Below, one piece after another: positions 1 through 7,400 of a DNA stretch of 8,298 bases. Position numbers and translations under genes: made by a program. The stretch is taken from positions 1 through 8,298 of the forward strand of contig JAEZDN010000146.1 of NCBI GenBank assembly GCA_023433275.1, read 5' to 3'. Origin of the DNA: Verrucomicrobiota bacterium. Lineage in GTDB: Bacteria; Verrucomicrobiota; Verrucomicrobiia; Opitutales; Opitutaceae. The stretch's first letter is position 1, and every line of letters starts with the position of its first letter. The notes below the pieces were generated by a model, which saw only the letters and a program-made list of their open reading frames with translations, was not told the origin of the DNA and made no database searches.

Positions 1-39
1 CCCAGCGCCACCTTCAACCGCATCCTGGCCACGATCTGA
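1..39 (+). CDS. 3' end of an upstream gene (partial)
   Basis: The first 39 bases read in frame 1 as PSATFNRILATI followed by TGA. This looks like the end of a gene whose body lies to the left. Twelve residues are too few to assign a family. The reading is inferred from the open frame running to the window edge and from the palindrome-rich, apparently non-coding sequence that begins just after the stop. It could be a chance open stretch. Confidence 0.4.
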   Translation, partial: PSATFNRILATI

Positions 40-90
40 GTCGCGGCCCGCATGCATGCCGGTGCGCAGGTGCTGTCACTTCCGTGACCC

Positions 91-115
91 GTAGGGGCGC
101 AGACTTGCTGCGCCC
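91..115 (+). repeat. GTAGGG-headed hairpin, copy 1
   Basis: The head GTAGGGGC leads into a perfect 8-bp stem: GGGCGCAG at 95-102 pairs with CTGCGCCC at 108-115 around the loop ACTTG. It belongs to a family seen again at 152, 1111 and 2742. Those copies share the head but have different, still paired stems. A smaller stem-loop lies just upstream (GTCAC at 75-79, loop TTCC, GTGAC at 84-88). Confidence 0.7.
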
Positions 116-151
116 TTGAGCCCCGCCGCCACCTCACGACTCACCATCTCG

Positions 152-175
152 GTAGGGGCCGAGATTGCTCGGTCC
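152..175 (+). repeat. GTAGGG-headed hairpin, copy 2
   Basis: The head GTAGGGGC is the same as in copy 1. The stem is GGGCCGAG (156-163) against CTCGGTCC (168-175), with one G-T pair and the loop ATTG. The stem sequence differs from copy 1 while pairing is kept, so structure rather than sequence appears to be maintained. Confidence 0.65.
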
Positions 176-209
176 TTGGTCAATCACGCACTTGGCAAAC
201 ACGGGATTG

Positions 210-237
210 GCGCGCCAACTCATAGTTGGAGACGCGC
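210..237. repeat. Bulged stem-loop
   Basis: The inner stem CCAACT (215-220) pairs with AGTTGG (224-229) around a 3-base loop. The outer stem GCGCG (210-214) pairs with CGCGC (233-237), leaving a 3-base bulge (AGA) on the right side. There is no T-run, so it is not an obvious terminator. It sits between the second GTAGGG hairpin and another stem-loop at 286-304. Confidence 0.5.
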
Positions 238-285
238 GGTAATTCACCCGCGTCATCGCATTTCACCTTTCGTCGGAGGTGTCCC

Positions 286-304
286 GGCGGATTCGTGATC
301 CGCC
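286..304. repeat. Perfect 7-bp stem-loop
   Basis: GGCGGAT (286-292) pairs exactly with ATCCGCC (298-304) around the loop TCGTG. It is one of the run of palindromes in this gap. No gene-specific role is visible. Confidence 0.5.
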
Positions 305-323
305 TGCATCGATCCGCCACTCG

Positions 324-407
324 CGTCATCCTGGGCAGAGCAAAGGATCCACGAGGTCATCGTGAGTCGCGCTTTCCCTTGGATCCTCCGCTCCGCTCAG
401 GATGACG
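324..407. repeat. Inverted GGATCC-ended repeat pair, copy 1
   Basis: Two 27-base arms face each other: 324-350 begins CGTCATCCTG and ends GGATCC, and 381-407 is its reverse complement with four mismatches. They enclose about 30 bases. The arms read in one frame give the HPEQSEGS-type peptide that often turns up as spurious protein in genomes carrying this repeat. The same arrangement occurs at 2341-2425 and, decayed, at 2485-2569. This looks like a dispersed non-coding repeat, possibly a miniature mobile element, but no target duplication was identified. Confidence 0.7.
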
Positions 408-602
408 CAGGCGCGGTTTGACCATGCGCGTGGGCACAATGGCGAACCAGGAGGCCAGCGAATGCCCCCCTTGCTGAAATCATCCATTGCGTGGACCTTG
501 CCGCCGCGAGACGCAAAGACTAAAACCGGAAATCCACCGAAACCCATTCACCGCCCCTGGCTCGCGCCAACGCTGGCCATGGGCGGCAACGGGGAAGAGG
601 AA

Positions 603-935
603 TTACTCCTTCGATTCGAGTTTGGTGCGCTGCTCCGGCGTCAGCGCGGCGCGGACCTTCTTCGCGGATTTTTCCCGGACTTCGCGGATCAGGTTCGCGC
701 GCTTTTCGGGCGAGATCATGCGCTTCGTGCCGATCAACCGGATATCGTTCCGCTCCCACTCCGCCAGCTTGGTCAACTGCTTTTCCTGCTTGGGCGTCAG
801 GGCGAGCTCCTGGCGCAATTCCGTCTGGAGCACGCGTTCCGCCAGACTCGCGTTCGAGTCGGTCTGGGCCAGCGCGGATCCGGCCAGCAAGCTGAGGCTC
901 ACGATAATCATACTGATAGCACGTTTTGTAGTCAT
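603..935 (-). CDS. Small secreted Spy/LTXXQ-type protein
   Basis: This is a 110-residue protein with a clear Sec signal peptide: KR at residues 4-5, a hydrophobic core at 8-20, and ALA at 21-23 as a likely signal peptidase I site before QTD. The mature part is helical and charged, with two LTPxQ motifs (LTPKQ at 46-50, LTPEQ at 98-102). These are the hallmark of the Spy/CpxP/LTXXQ periplasmic group, whose characterised members are chaperones or envelope-stress and metal-response factors. Assignment is by motif and layout only, so the exact role is inferred. The ATG at 935 is preceded by AGGA about ten bases upstream. The gene points the same way as the DTW gene but lies 316 bases beyond it, so it is probably a separate unit. 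Confidence 0.75.
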   Translation of the reverse strand: MTTKRAISMIIVSLSLLAGSALAQTDSNASLAERVLQTELRQELALTPKQEKQLTKLAEWERNDIRLIGTKRMISPEKRANLIREVREKSAKKVRAALTPEQRTKLESKE

Positions 936-1251
936 ACGATTTTCATCCTATAAACACCTGCGTCGGATCGCAAGGGATCCGGCCCCGCTTTTTCCTCGTG
1001 GGAATCAAAAACAGGGAATCCCCGAGTCACTCATAGGGAACCACCGTTCCGCGCCTCGAGTACGTTTCACCAACTCGCAGGATCGTCGTGCGCGGTCGAA
1101 CGGTTCCGTTGTAGGGGCGTGGCTCGTCCACGCCCGTGGTTCCCGCAGCGAGAAAGGGGCGCGGTCAAGCGCGGCCCTATCTCCAATTGCATCGTTCCGG
1201 CTCAGACAAACCCCGTCCGTCCCGCGACGACACCGCACCAAACCCAGTTTT
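936..1251. other. Gap between two minus-strand genes
   Basis: No gene is supported in these 316 bases. They hold one perfect GTAGGG-headed hairpin (1111-1135) and a weaker similar palindrome at 1152-1177. They also contain the 3' flank of the DTW gene and the 5' flank of the Spy-like gene. A short stem (GGATC at 965-969, GATCC at 976-980) lies close to the Spy-like start. I do not see a promoter I would defend. Confidence 0.55.
1111..1135 (+). repeat. GTAGGG-headed hairpin, copy 3
   Basis: The head GTAGGGGC is followed by a perfect stem: GGGCGTGG (1115-1122) against CCACGCCC (1128-1135), with the loop CTCGT. Compared with copy 1 the inner stem bases have changed on both sides together. A degenerate relative (GGGGCGCG, then CGCGGCCC) follows at 1152-1177. 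The position downstream of the DTW gene would allow a role at the 3' end of its transcript, but this is inference. Confidence 0.7.
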
Positions 1252-2073
1252 TCACGCCTCCGGTTTCACGTCGCTGCCATCGCGCGCCACGTGCGCCAGC
1301 GTCACCGGAAAAATTCGCCGCCGCTTCGACCCCACCGCTTTTGCCACCGGTGCGTTGCCGAACGATGGCTTGCGCGCATGCCGCCGAATGCCGAGTCGCC
1401 GATTCTCCTCCGTGCGACGAATCTGAAATTCCTGCATGCGCTGGAACAGGTCGAGCATCTGCGCGGGCAGCGGATACCCGTCCAGGCCCGCCCGCTCCAG
1501 CGCCAGCAGGAGTTCATGCGTGGCCTCGAGCGTCGACAAGCAACCCGGCTCCGGCTGCCGCTTGATGATATAGCGGCTCGGCGCGGCATTCGAAAACATG
1601 ACCTTGGGCAGGCCCTGCAGACTGAGGCTGGTCCGCAACATCGGCCGCACCAGCCGCCAGGTCGCGTCGAGCAGGAATACGACCAGCCGCCGATTCGCCA
1701 GTTGGGAGTTCAGCTCGGAAAGCTGTGGGTCATCCCTCGCGACCGCCGAGAGATCCAGGGCGTCGCGGCCCGGATAAAGCAGCACCGGAAAATTGGCCGG
1801 GTCATTGATCAACGCCTGCACCGCCTCGTGGCGATCGAAGGTCTCGCCGATGTGGAGTTCGCTGTCCGCCAGGCAAAGATGCGTGAGCCGCCCCGTGTTC
1901 GCCTTGATCCGCTTGAATTCGTACGGATGCATGAGGATCACGAATTTCGTGCGCGTCGCCATCGGCGTGATCGACCCACACCAGCAGTGCGCCTGCGGCC
2001 AGTAACAGCGATAACACATCGTCCTCATCAACGCGCCACGCTTGCGCCCCCGCCGCACCATGGCCAGAGGCAT
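1252..2073 (-). CDS. DTW-domain tRNA-uridine aminocarboxypropyltransferase
   Basis: This is a 273-residue cytoplasmic enzyme of the DTW family (E. coli TapT/YfiP is the characterised relative). The family transfers the 3-amino-3-carboxypropyl group of S-adenosylmethionine to uridine in tRNA to make acp3U. Visible signatures are a four-cysteine cluster of the C-x2-C-x6-C-x-C type (C20, C23, C30, C32), DATW at 136-139 for the defining D-x-T-W motif, and RQPEPGCLSTLEA at 172-184. After about residue 222 comes a basic tail rich in R and K, which could help bind RNA. The ATG at 2073 is chosen because AGGGGA lies just upstream at good spacing. The frame stays open to an ATG at 2193, but that 40-residue extension looks unlike protein. 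The exact tRNA position modified cannot be read from sequence. Confidence 0.88.
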   Translation of the reverse strand: MPLAMVRRGRKRGALMRTMCYRCYWPQAHCWCGSITPMATRTKFVILMHPYEFKRIKANTGRLTHLCLADSELHIGETFDRHEAVQALINDPANFPVLLYPGRDALDLSAVARDDPQLSELNSQLANRRLVVFLLDATWRLVRPMLRTSLSLQGLPKVMFSNAAPSRYIIKRQPEPGCLSTLEATHELLLALERAGLDGYPLPAQMLDLFQRMQEFQIRRTEENRRLGIRRHARKPSFGNAPVAKAVGSKRRRIFPVTLAHVARDGSDVKPEA

Positions 2074-2340
2074 TTTCAAGTTTCCCCTGTCTGTACCCGA
2101 TGCACCTTCTCGAATAGCCATCTGTGGTTTCCGTGACGGCTGAAAGACAGGGTGTGGTCGCCGGCCTGGGAAATGAGCCTTCCAGAATACCAAAACACAC
2201 CCGCCACCGTCATGACGAACCCGCCAGATGGCGATTGGGCAAGTTGGTCACCGAACGATCCTGAGACCAGGAGCATCCGCTGGGCGGTGACATAGTGAGC
2301 GGAGATGAAACTCGGGAGAATGGAAAATTACACCCGCCAC

Positions 2341-2425
2341 CGTCATCCTGAGCAAAGCGAAGGATCCAAGGCAAAGGACGGACCTGCGCCGACCCCGTGG
2401 ATCCTTCACTGCGTTCAGGATGACG
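2341..2425. repeat. Inverted GGATCC-ended repeat pair, copy 2
   Basis: Left arm 2341-2367 begins CGTCATCCTGAGC and ends GGATCC. Right arm 2399-2425 is its reverse complement with four mismatches. Arm length, spacing (31 bases between arms) and end sequences match the pair at 324-407, while the interior differs. This shows a mobile or amplified element rather than a chance palindrome. Confidence 0.75.
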
Positions 2426-2484
2426 GCGACGGAGGTTTAGGCATTCCGAATATGGGGCGGCTCACCGCCTCAAGACTCCTTCGA

Positions 2485-2569
2485 GTTCATCAGCAGCGCA
2501 GCGAAGGATCCCGGAAGCGGGACGAACGCGCGCCACCCTCTTTGATCCTCCACTGCGCCCCGGACCACG
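2485..2569. repeat. Inverted GGATCC-ended repeat pair, decayed copy 3
   Basis: The left arm (2485-2511) keeps GCGCAGCGAAGGATCC but has lost the CCTGAG part. The right arm (about 2544-2569) keeps GATCCTCCACTGCGCC and a changed outer end. The layout equals the two better copies, so I read it as an older, diverged copy lying 60 bases after copy 2. Confidence 0.55.
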
Positions 2570-2623
2570 CAGGTGATTTGAGTCGGTAATCGAGGACGCC
2601 GCAGCTCCGACAATTCCTTGGAG

Positions 2624-2643
2624 CCGGGGCGCCCTCGCCCCGG
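2624..2643. repeat. Perfect GC stem-loop
   Basis: CCGGGGCG (2624-2631) pairs exactly with CGCCCCGG (2636-2643) around CCCT. It may be a relative of the GTAGGG hairpins because GAGCCGGGGCG precedes it in the head position, but the head is not conserved. No T-run follows. Confidence 0.5.
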
Positions 2644-2741
2644 TTGGGCGGTGGCCCACGCTTCCCCGCCGCAGTCTCCTCCGGTCCCAGAAGCCGGTCC
2701 GCTTCGATCACCGTCCAAGCCCCCGCCCTCCAATGTCCCCG

Positions 2742-2767
2742 GTAGGGCCGGTCTTCGACCGGTCTCC
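2742..2767 (+). repeat. GTAGGG-headed hairpin, copy 4
   Basis: The head GTAGGG leads into the stem GGCCGGTC (2746-2753) against GACCGGTC (2757-2764), with loop TTC and one G-T pair. The stem again differs from the other copies but pairs. It lies about 80 bases before the start of the 82-residue gene, so it could sit in that gene's leader. That is inference. Confidence 0.6.
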
Positions 2768-2844
2768 TGTTGCCCCGCCCACGCCGTCACCATCCGCCCC
2801 TCTTTTCACTTGGCAGCGATTCGGCCCGCCGGAAGAGTCCGCCC

Positions 2845-3093
2845 ATGAACTATCGGACCAAGGCGGAATATTTCATCAAAGGCATCACGGAGGGCTTCGT
2901 CGAAGCGTCGGAAGTCATCGCGTGGTCCGACGAGGTGGTCGTCGACGCGAATCCCGTCGAGGACTGGATGCTCGAAATTTCCAGCTGCGGCCCCGATGAC
3001 CGCATGGTCGTCCTCAGCCACTTGAACACCGTCAAGGGCGTGGCCGATCCGGTGGAACTCGCCGCCCTGCTCAAGGCCAGGGGCATTGGGTAA
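2845..3093 (+). CDS. 82-residue acidic protein of unknown function
   Basis: I do not recognise the family. The frame opens at ATG 2845, with GGAAGAG seven bases upstream as a good ribosome-binding site; earlier ATG codons in frame lie in repeat-like sequence and give an improbable basic leader. The product has no signal peptide, membrane segment or cysteine cluster (a single Cys near residue 48). It is acidic in its first half, with WSDEVVVDANPVEDWMLEIS at about 27-46. The second half, ending PVELAALLKARGIG, looks helical. The composition is clearly protein-like. It stands alone: the next gene starts 204 bases later, after a lone GGATCC-type repeat arm. A small regulator or partner protein is possible but unsupported. 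Confidence 0.7.
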   Translation: MNYRTKAEYFIKGITEGFVEASEVIAWSDEVVVDANPVEDWMLEISSCGPDDRMVVLSHLNTVKGVADPVELAALLKARGIG

Positions 3094-3297
3094 GCGTTCC
3101 TCCGCGGTTCCGCTTCACTGAGGAAGTTCGCGGCAGCGCGATCGAAGCCCCCTCTGGCGAGCAGCCGCGCGAAGGATCCGAGGAAACGTGAGCGGAGCTC
3201 GCAGCCACCGCGCCGTCACGGGAACCGACTCCTTGCTCCGGGACAGGGCTTGGTTATGAATAGGCCGGTATCGCAACCGGCTGCGCTGTCCTGCCCC
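3094..3297. other. Gap with hairpin and single repeat arm
   Basis: After the stop of the 82-residue gene, TTCCTC (3097-3102) can pair with GAGGAA (3120-3125) around a 17-base loop; without a T-run it is at best a weak terminator. At 3155-3179 a single arm ending GCGCGAAGGATCC matches the GGATCC repeat family without a partner. A 6-bp stem (GCCGGT at 3264-3269, ACCGGC at 3276-3281) lies just before the chosen start of the oxidoreductase. Confidence 0.5.
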
Positions 3298-4380
3298 ATG
3301 AATCCGATCCGCCTGCTCCTCGCGTTCGCTCTCACTGCCGCATTTTCATCGGCCGCCCCGCTCCGCGTCGGCATCGCGGGTCTGACCCACGACCACGTCC
3401 ACTGGCTGCTCGGCCGCGCTGACCGCGGCGACGTGCAGATCGTCGGCATCGCCGAGGCCAACCCCACCTTGGCGAAACGCTACCTCGACCAATACAAGCT
3501 CCCGGCCTCGCTCCTTCATTCCTCGCTGGAGGAAATGATCGCAGTGGCGAAACCCGAGGCGGTCACTGCCTTCGGTTCCACCTTCGACCATCTCGCCGTC
3601 GTCGAGGCCTGCGCGCCCCGGGGGATCCATGTCATGGTCGAAAAGCCGCTGGCCGTGAATGGCGATCACGCCCGGCGCATGGCCGCCCTTGCGGCCGAAC
3701 ACCACATCCACCTCCTCACCAACTACGAGACCACGTGGTACGCCAGCAATCACCGGGCCCACGCGCTCGTTCGCGAGAATCACCTCGGTCCGCTGCGCAA
3801 GATCGTTGTCCACGACGGACATCAAGGTCCCCAGGAGATCGGCGTGAGCGCGGAGTTTCTCGCCTGGCTCACCGATCCCGTCCTCAACGGCGGCGGCGCC
3901 GTCACGGATTTCGGCTGCTACGGCGCGAATCTGATCACCTGGCTGATGGAAGGCCGCCGGCCCCTCGCCGTCACCGCGGTTCTCCAGCAACACAAGCCGG
4001 CCATCTATCCCCAGGTCGACGACGAAGCCACCATCCTCCTCGAATACCCGGGGACCCAGGGTGTCGTTCAGGCCTCGTGGAACTGGCCTTTTGGTCGGAA
4101 AGACATGCAAGTCTACGGCGCGACCGGTACCGCCTTCAGCGATGATCGCGCCACTCTCCATGTCCGGTTGCAAGGGGCCCGCTCCGCCCAATCGGAAACC
4201 CTCCCGGAACGCGCCGATCCCCACGACGACCCGTTCGCCTACCTGGCCGCCGTCGTCCAAGGCCGCATCTCGCCCCAACCCCATGACCTTTCCTCCCTGG
4301 AAAACAATCTGGTGGTCATGGAGATACTTGACGCCGCTCGCGAGAGCGCCCGCTCCGGCCGCCGCATCGCGCTACCCTGA
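3298..4380 (+). CDS. Exported Gfo/Idh/MocA-family oxidoreductase
   Basis: This is a 360-residue NAD(P)-dependent oxidoreductase of the Gfo/Idh/MocA superfamily, members of which act on sugars, inositols and related polyols. The N-terminal Rossmann part begins LRVGIAGLTHDHVHW (22-36), in which the usual GxGxxG is reduced to GIAGLTH. VEKPLAV at 114-120 contains the family's EKP motif. The C-terminal part has GGGAVTDFGCYGANL (198-212), matching the G-x3-D-x-G-x-H/Y segment near the active site. Residues 1-20 form a Sec-type signal (R5, LLLAFALTAAF core, SSAA), so the protein is probably periplasmic. No twin arginine is seen, which is odd for an enzyme needing a nucleotide cofactor. The start is chosen to put the signal at the N terminus. 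ATG 3256 has a better ribosome-binding site (GGACAGGG) and would add 14 residues. Substrate unknown. Confidence 0.85.
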   Translation: MNPIRLLLAFALTAAFSSAAPLRVGIAGLTHDHVHWLLGRADRGDVQIVGIAEANPTLAKRYLDQYKLPASLLHSSLEEMIAVAKPEAVTAFGSTFDHLAVVEACAPRGIHVMVEKPLAVNGDHARRMAALAAEHHIHLLTNYETTWYASNHRAHALVRENHLGPLRKIVVHDGHQGPQEIGVSAEFLAWLTDPVLNGGGAVTDFGCYGANLITWLMEGRRPLAVTAVLQQHKPAIYPQVDDEATILLEYPGTQGVVQASWNWPFGRKDMQVYGATGTAFSDDRATLHVRLQGARSAQSETLPERADPHDDPFAYLAAVVQGRISPQPHDLSSLENNLVVMEILDAARESARSGRRIALP

Positions 4381-4460
4381 CCGGCAAACTGCGTGGATTA
4401 CGGTGATTTTATCCAAATTCCGGGCACTTTCCCTCGTCGTCGCGGACAATCTTCACCGGC

Positions 4461-7400
4461 ATGAACAATCGACCAGTCTCCGGTCCAGGAAGCGGTCCCG
4501 TTCCCAACTCGCCTTCGATGCCCGCGGTCCCGGCGCAACCGAATCCCGCACGCCCCGCCGTCGCGGACGAAGTGACGTTCTCCGCGCTCCTGGCGCAGGC
4601 CCCCTTTCGCCTGCTCACGCTTGGTCTTGATGGCCGGGTGAAAACCGCGAGCCGGTCCGCGGTCGAAGCGTGCGGCTATCAGTCGGACCAGGTCATCGGC
4701 CGGCTGTTCTGGGAATGCCCGTGGTGGAGCGACTCAACCCCGCTCCAACCGCCGATCGAAGCCGCCTTCCATCAGGCCCGCCAGGGAACACCGACAACCG
4801 GCGAATGGCCCTGCCGGGCCGCCGATGGCCGCGAGCAATGGGTGGGTTTCGAGCTCAGCGCCCTGCGCAACGAATCCGGCACGGTCACCCACGTCATCGC
4901 GCTTGGCACCGACCACGACCGACAACGCCGGATCGAAACCCAGTACCGGACCGTCCGCCAGCGCCTCGACTCCGCCCTCGTGGCGGCCGACATCGGCACG
5001 TACCAATGGGACGTCCAGTCCGACCTCCTCTACCCCGACCAGAACCTCGCGCGCCTTTTCGGTGTGCGCCTGGCGGAGGACGGGGCCGCCCCCCTGGACA
5101 CGTTCATGGCGGCGATACATGAGGACGACCGCCGCCGCGTCGCCGCGCGGGTGCGGCACTCGGTCGAAACTGGCGAGAACTTCGCCGAGGACTACCGGGT
5201 GACCGACGCCGGCGGCGAGCTCCGCTGGGTGAACAGTCGCGGCCGCGTGACCCGCGACGCGCAAGGTCGCGTGGATTCGTTCTTCGGCCTCGTCATGGAT
5301 ATCACCGACCGCAAGAAGGCGGAGCACGAGCGCGAGGCCATTGCCGACCGGTTGCGGCGCCTGACCGCGATCCATGAAACCGTGCTCTCCGGCATCAAGG
5401 ACTTCGCGTACGTCTTCGATCTGGAGGGTCGCTTCCTGTATGCCAACCGGCCATTGCTCGAGCTGTACGGACGCCCCATCGATCAGGTGGTCGGGCGCAC
5501 CTTCAGCCAGCTCGGTTATCCCCCTTGGATCGCTGAGAAACACCTGCGGGAAATTGCGACCGTCATCGCCACCCGAAAACCTGTCCAGAGCGAAGTCGCC
5601 TTTCGCGGTGAGAGCGGGAACTCGGGCCTGTTCGAGTACATCTTTGCCCCGGTTTTCGCCGCCGATGGCGCGGTCGAGGCGGTGGTCGGCTCGACGCGCG
5701 ATGTCACGGAGCGCCGGCGCGCCGAGGTGCGTGACCGCCTGCTGGTCGGTCTCGACGACGCCACTCGCCCGCTGACTGATCCCCAGGCGATCACGCAGGC
5801 GGCGGCACGCCTGCTCGGCGAACACCTTGGCGTCAGCCGGTGCGCCTACGCTGACGTCGAGGAGGACCAGAACACCTTCAACCTGACCGGTGACTACAAT
5901 CGCGACGTCCCGAGCATCGTCGGGCGCTACCGCTTCGACCAGTTCGGCGACGAATGCCTCCGCCTCATGCGCGCCGGCCAACCCTATGTCGTCGAGGATT
6001 CCGAGACCGACCCGCGCACCGCGGACGTGCGTGAGTCCTATCGCGCCACCTTGATTCGCTCGGTGATCTGCGTCCCGCTGGTCAAGGACGGCCGGTTCGT
6101 CGCCGCCATGGCCGTGCACCAGAACACCGTCCGGGCCTGGCGGACCAGCGACATCCATGCGGTGCTGCTGGTCGCCAATCGTTGCTGGGAATCGATCGAG
6201 CGCACGCGCGTCATCCGCGTCCTGGCGGAAAGCGAGCAACGCCTCCGCCTCGCCATCGCGACTGCGCGCCTCGGCGTCTGGCAGCTGGACCTGCCGGCCC
6301 GGGCGCTGACCATTTCGGCGGCGGCCCGCAGCCTTCACGGCCGCGACTCGGGCGAAACCTTTACGTACGCGGACTTCCTGGCGAGCGTGCACCCCGAGGA
6401 CCGCGCTCGCCTCGAGGCGGCGATCGAGGAGTCAATTGCAACGTTCGGCGACTTCGACCTGGAATACCGCACCCTCTGGCCCGATGGCTCCGTGCACTGG
6501 GCCCTGGTCCGCGGCCAGACCAGCCAAGGCGCGGACCTGCGTCCGCAACGCACGATCGGCGTCAGCCTCGACATCACCGCCCGCAAGGAAACCGAGCGCG
6601 AACAAATCCGCCTGCGCGACGAGGCCCTCCGCGCCTCGCGGGCCAAGGATGAGTTCCTCGCCACGTTATCGCATGAACTGCGCACCCCGCTGAATCCCAT
6701 TTTGCTGATCGCCAGCGACGCCGTCCATGATCGGACCCTGGCCGAGGAAACCCGCGAGTCGTTCGACACCATCCGGCGCAACGTGGAGCTGGAGGCCCGG
6801 CTGATCGACGACCTGCTGGACCTCACGTCCATCGTCCGCGGCAAGCTCACGATCCGCCGGGAGCTGCGCGATCTGCACGCGATTCTCGGGGACGCCATCG
6901 CCGCGGCCCAGCCCACCTTCATCGAGAACGGCATCACCCTCAAGCTCGCGCTGGGCGCCCGTCAGGCGGGCCTCATGGCGGACGGGCTCCGGATCGCCCA
7001 GATTCTCATCAACCTGCTCAAGAACGCGGCGAAGTTCACCCCGCGCGGCGGGACCGTGACGGTGGAAACCCTCCGCGAGCCCGACGGCACGCTCGTCGTC
7101 CACATCGTCGACTCCGGCATCGGACTGACCGCCGCCGAATTGGAACGCGTCTTCGATGCCTTCGAGCAGGGCGAGCACGCGCGGGAGCACAGCACGCATC
7201 GCTTCGGCGGCCTGGGCCTCGGGCTCGCGATCGCCCAGCGCCTGGCGCAGCTCCATGGCGGCAACATCACCGCCGCGAGCGCGGGACGCGACCAGGGCGC
7301 GTGCTTCACCCTGCGCCTGCCGGGCAGTTCCCTCGCTGACTCCGACGCCGCGGGATCGGCGGTGGGCGCGCACCCCGCGGCCCCGGAGGCAGCCCGTGCC

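Larger units (their letters stand above)
40..602. other. Gene-free gap with a run of palindromes
   Basis: No convincing gene is visible in these 563 bases. A 60-codon plus-strand frame at 116-298 runs through hairpin sequence, and other open frames here are opposite-strand shadows. The content is a series of stem-loops: 75-88, 91-115, 152-175, 210-237 and 286-304, then a large inverted pair at 324-407. Bases 408-602 show nothing I recognise. The hairpins may end transcription from the left-hand gene, but none is followed by a T-run typical of a factor-independent terminator. Confidence 0.6.
2074..2844. other. Repeat-rich gap between divergent genes
   Basis: These 771 bases separate the minus-strand DTW gene from the plus-strand genes, so promoters for both directions should lie here, though none is clear enough to mark. 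The content is an inverted GGATCC pair (2341-2425), a decayed second pair (2485-2569), a perfect GC hairpin (2624-2643) and a GTAGGG-headed hairpin (2742-2767). The motif ACCCGCCACCGTCAT occurs at about 2199 and 2332, so an older repeat flank may extend toward the DTW gene. A minus-strand frame of 66 codons at 2076-2276 ends just before the DTW start, but it overlaps that repeat flank and I do not call it. Confidence 0.6.

Noticed and set aside
116..298. 60-codon plus-strand frame
   Set aside because: It reads through three stem-loops of the repeat run. Translated repeats of this kind often appear as spurious small proteins.
487..2136. Plus-strand open frame of 549 codons
   Set aside because: It runs antisense through both the Spy-like and the DTW genes, has a very arginine-rich, low-quality composition and no family motifs. 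High GC keeps the shadow frame open.
2076..2276. 66-codon minus-strand frame ending just before the DTW start
   Set aside because: The position is suggestive of a leader gene, but its middle overlaps a repeat flank (ACCCGCCACCGTCAT) also present near 2332, and no ribosome-binding site stands out. Not strong enough to call.
3097..3125. Factor-independent terminator after the 82-residue gene
   Set aside because: The stem has only six base pairs with a 17-base loop and no T-run follows.
4734..6392. Minus-strand open frame of 552 codons opposite the kinase
   Set aside because: The kinase strand carries all expected domain motifs. The opposite frame is a GC-driven shadow with no recognisable domains.
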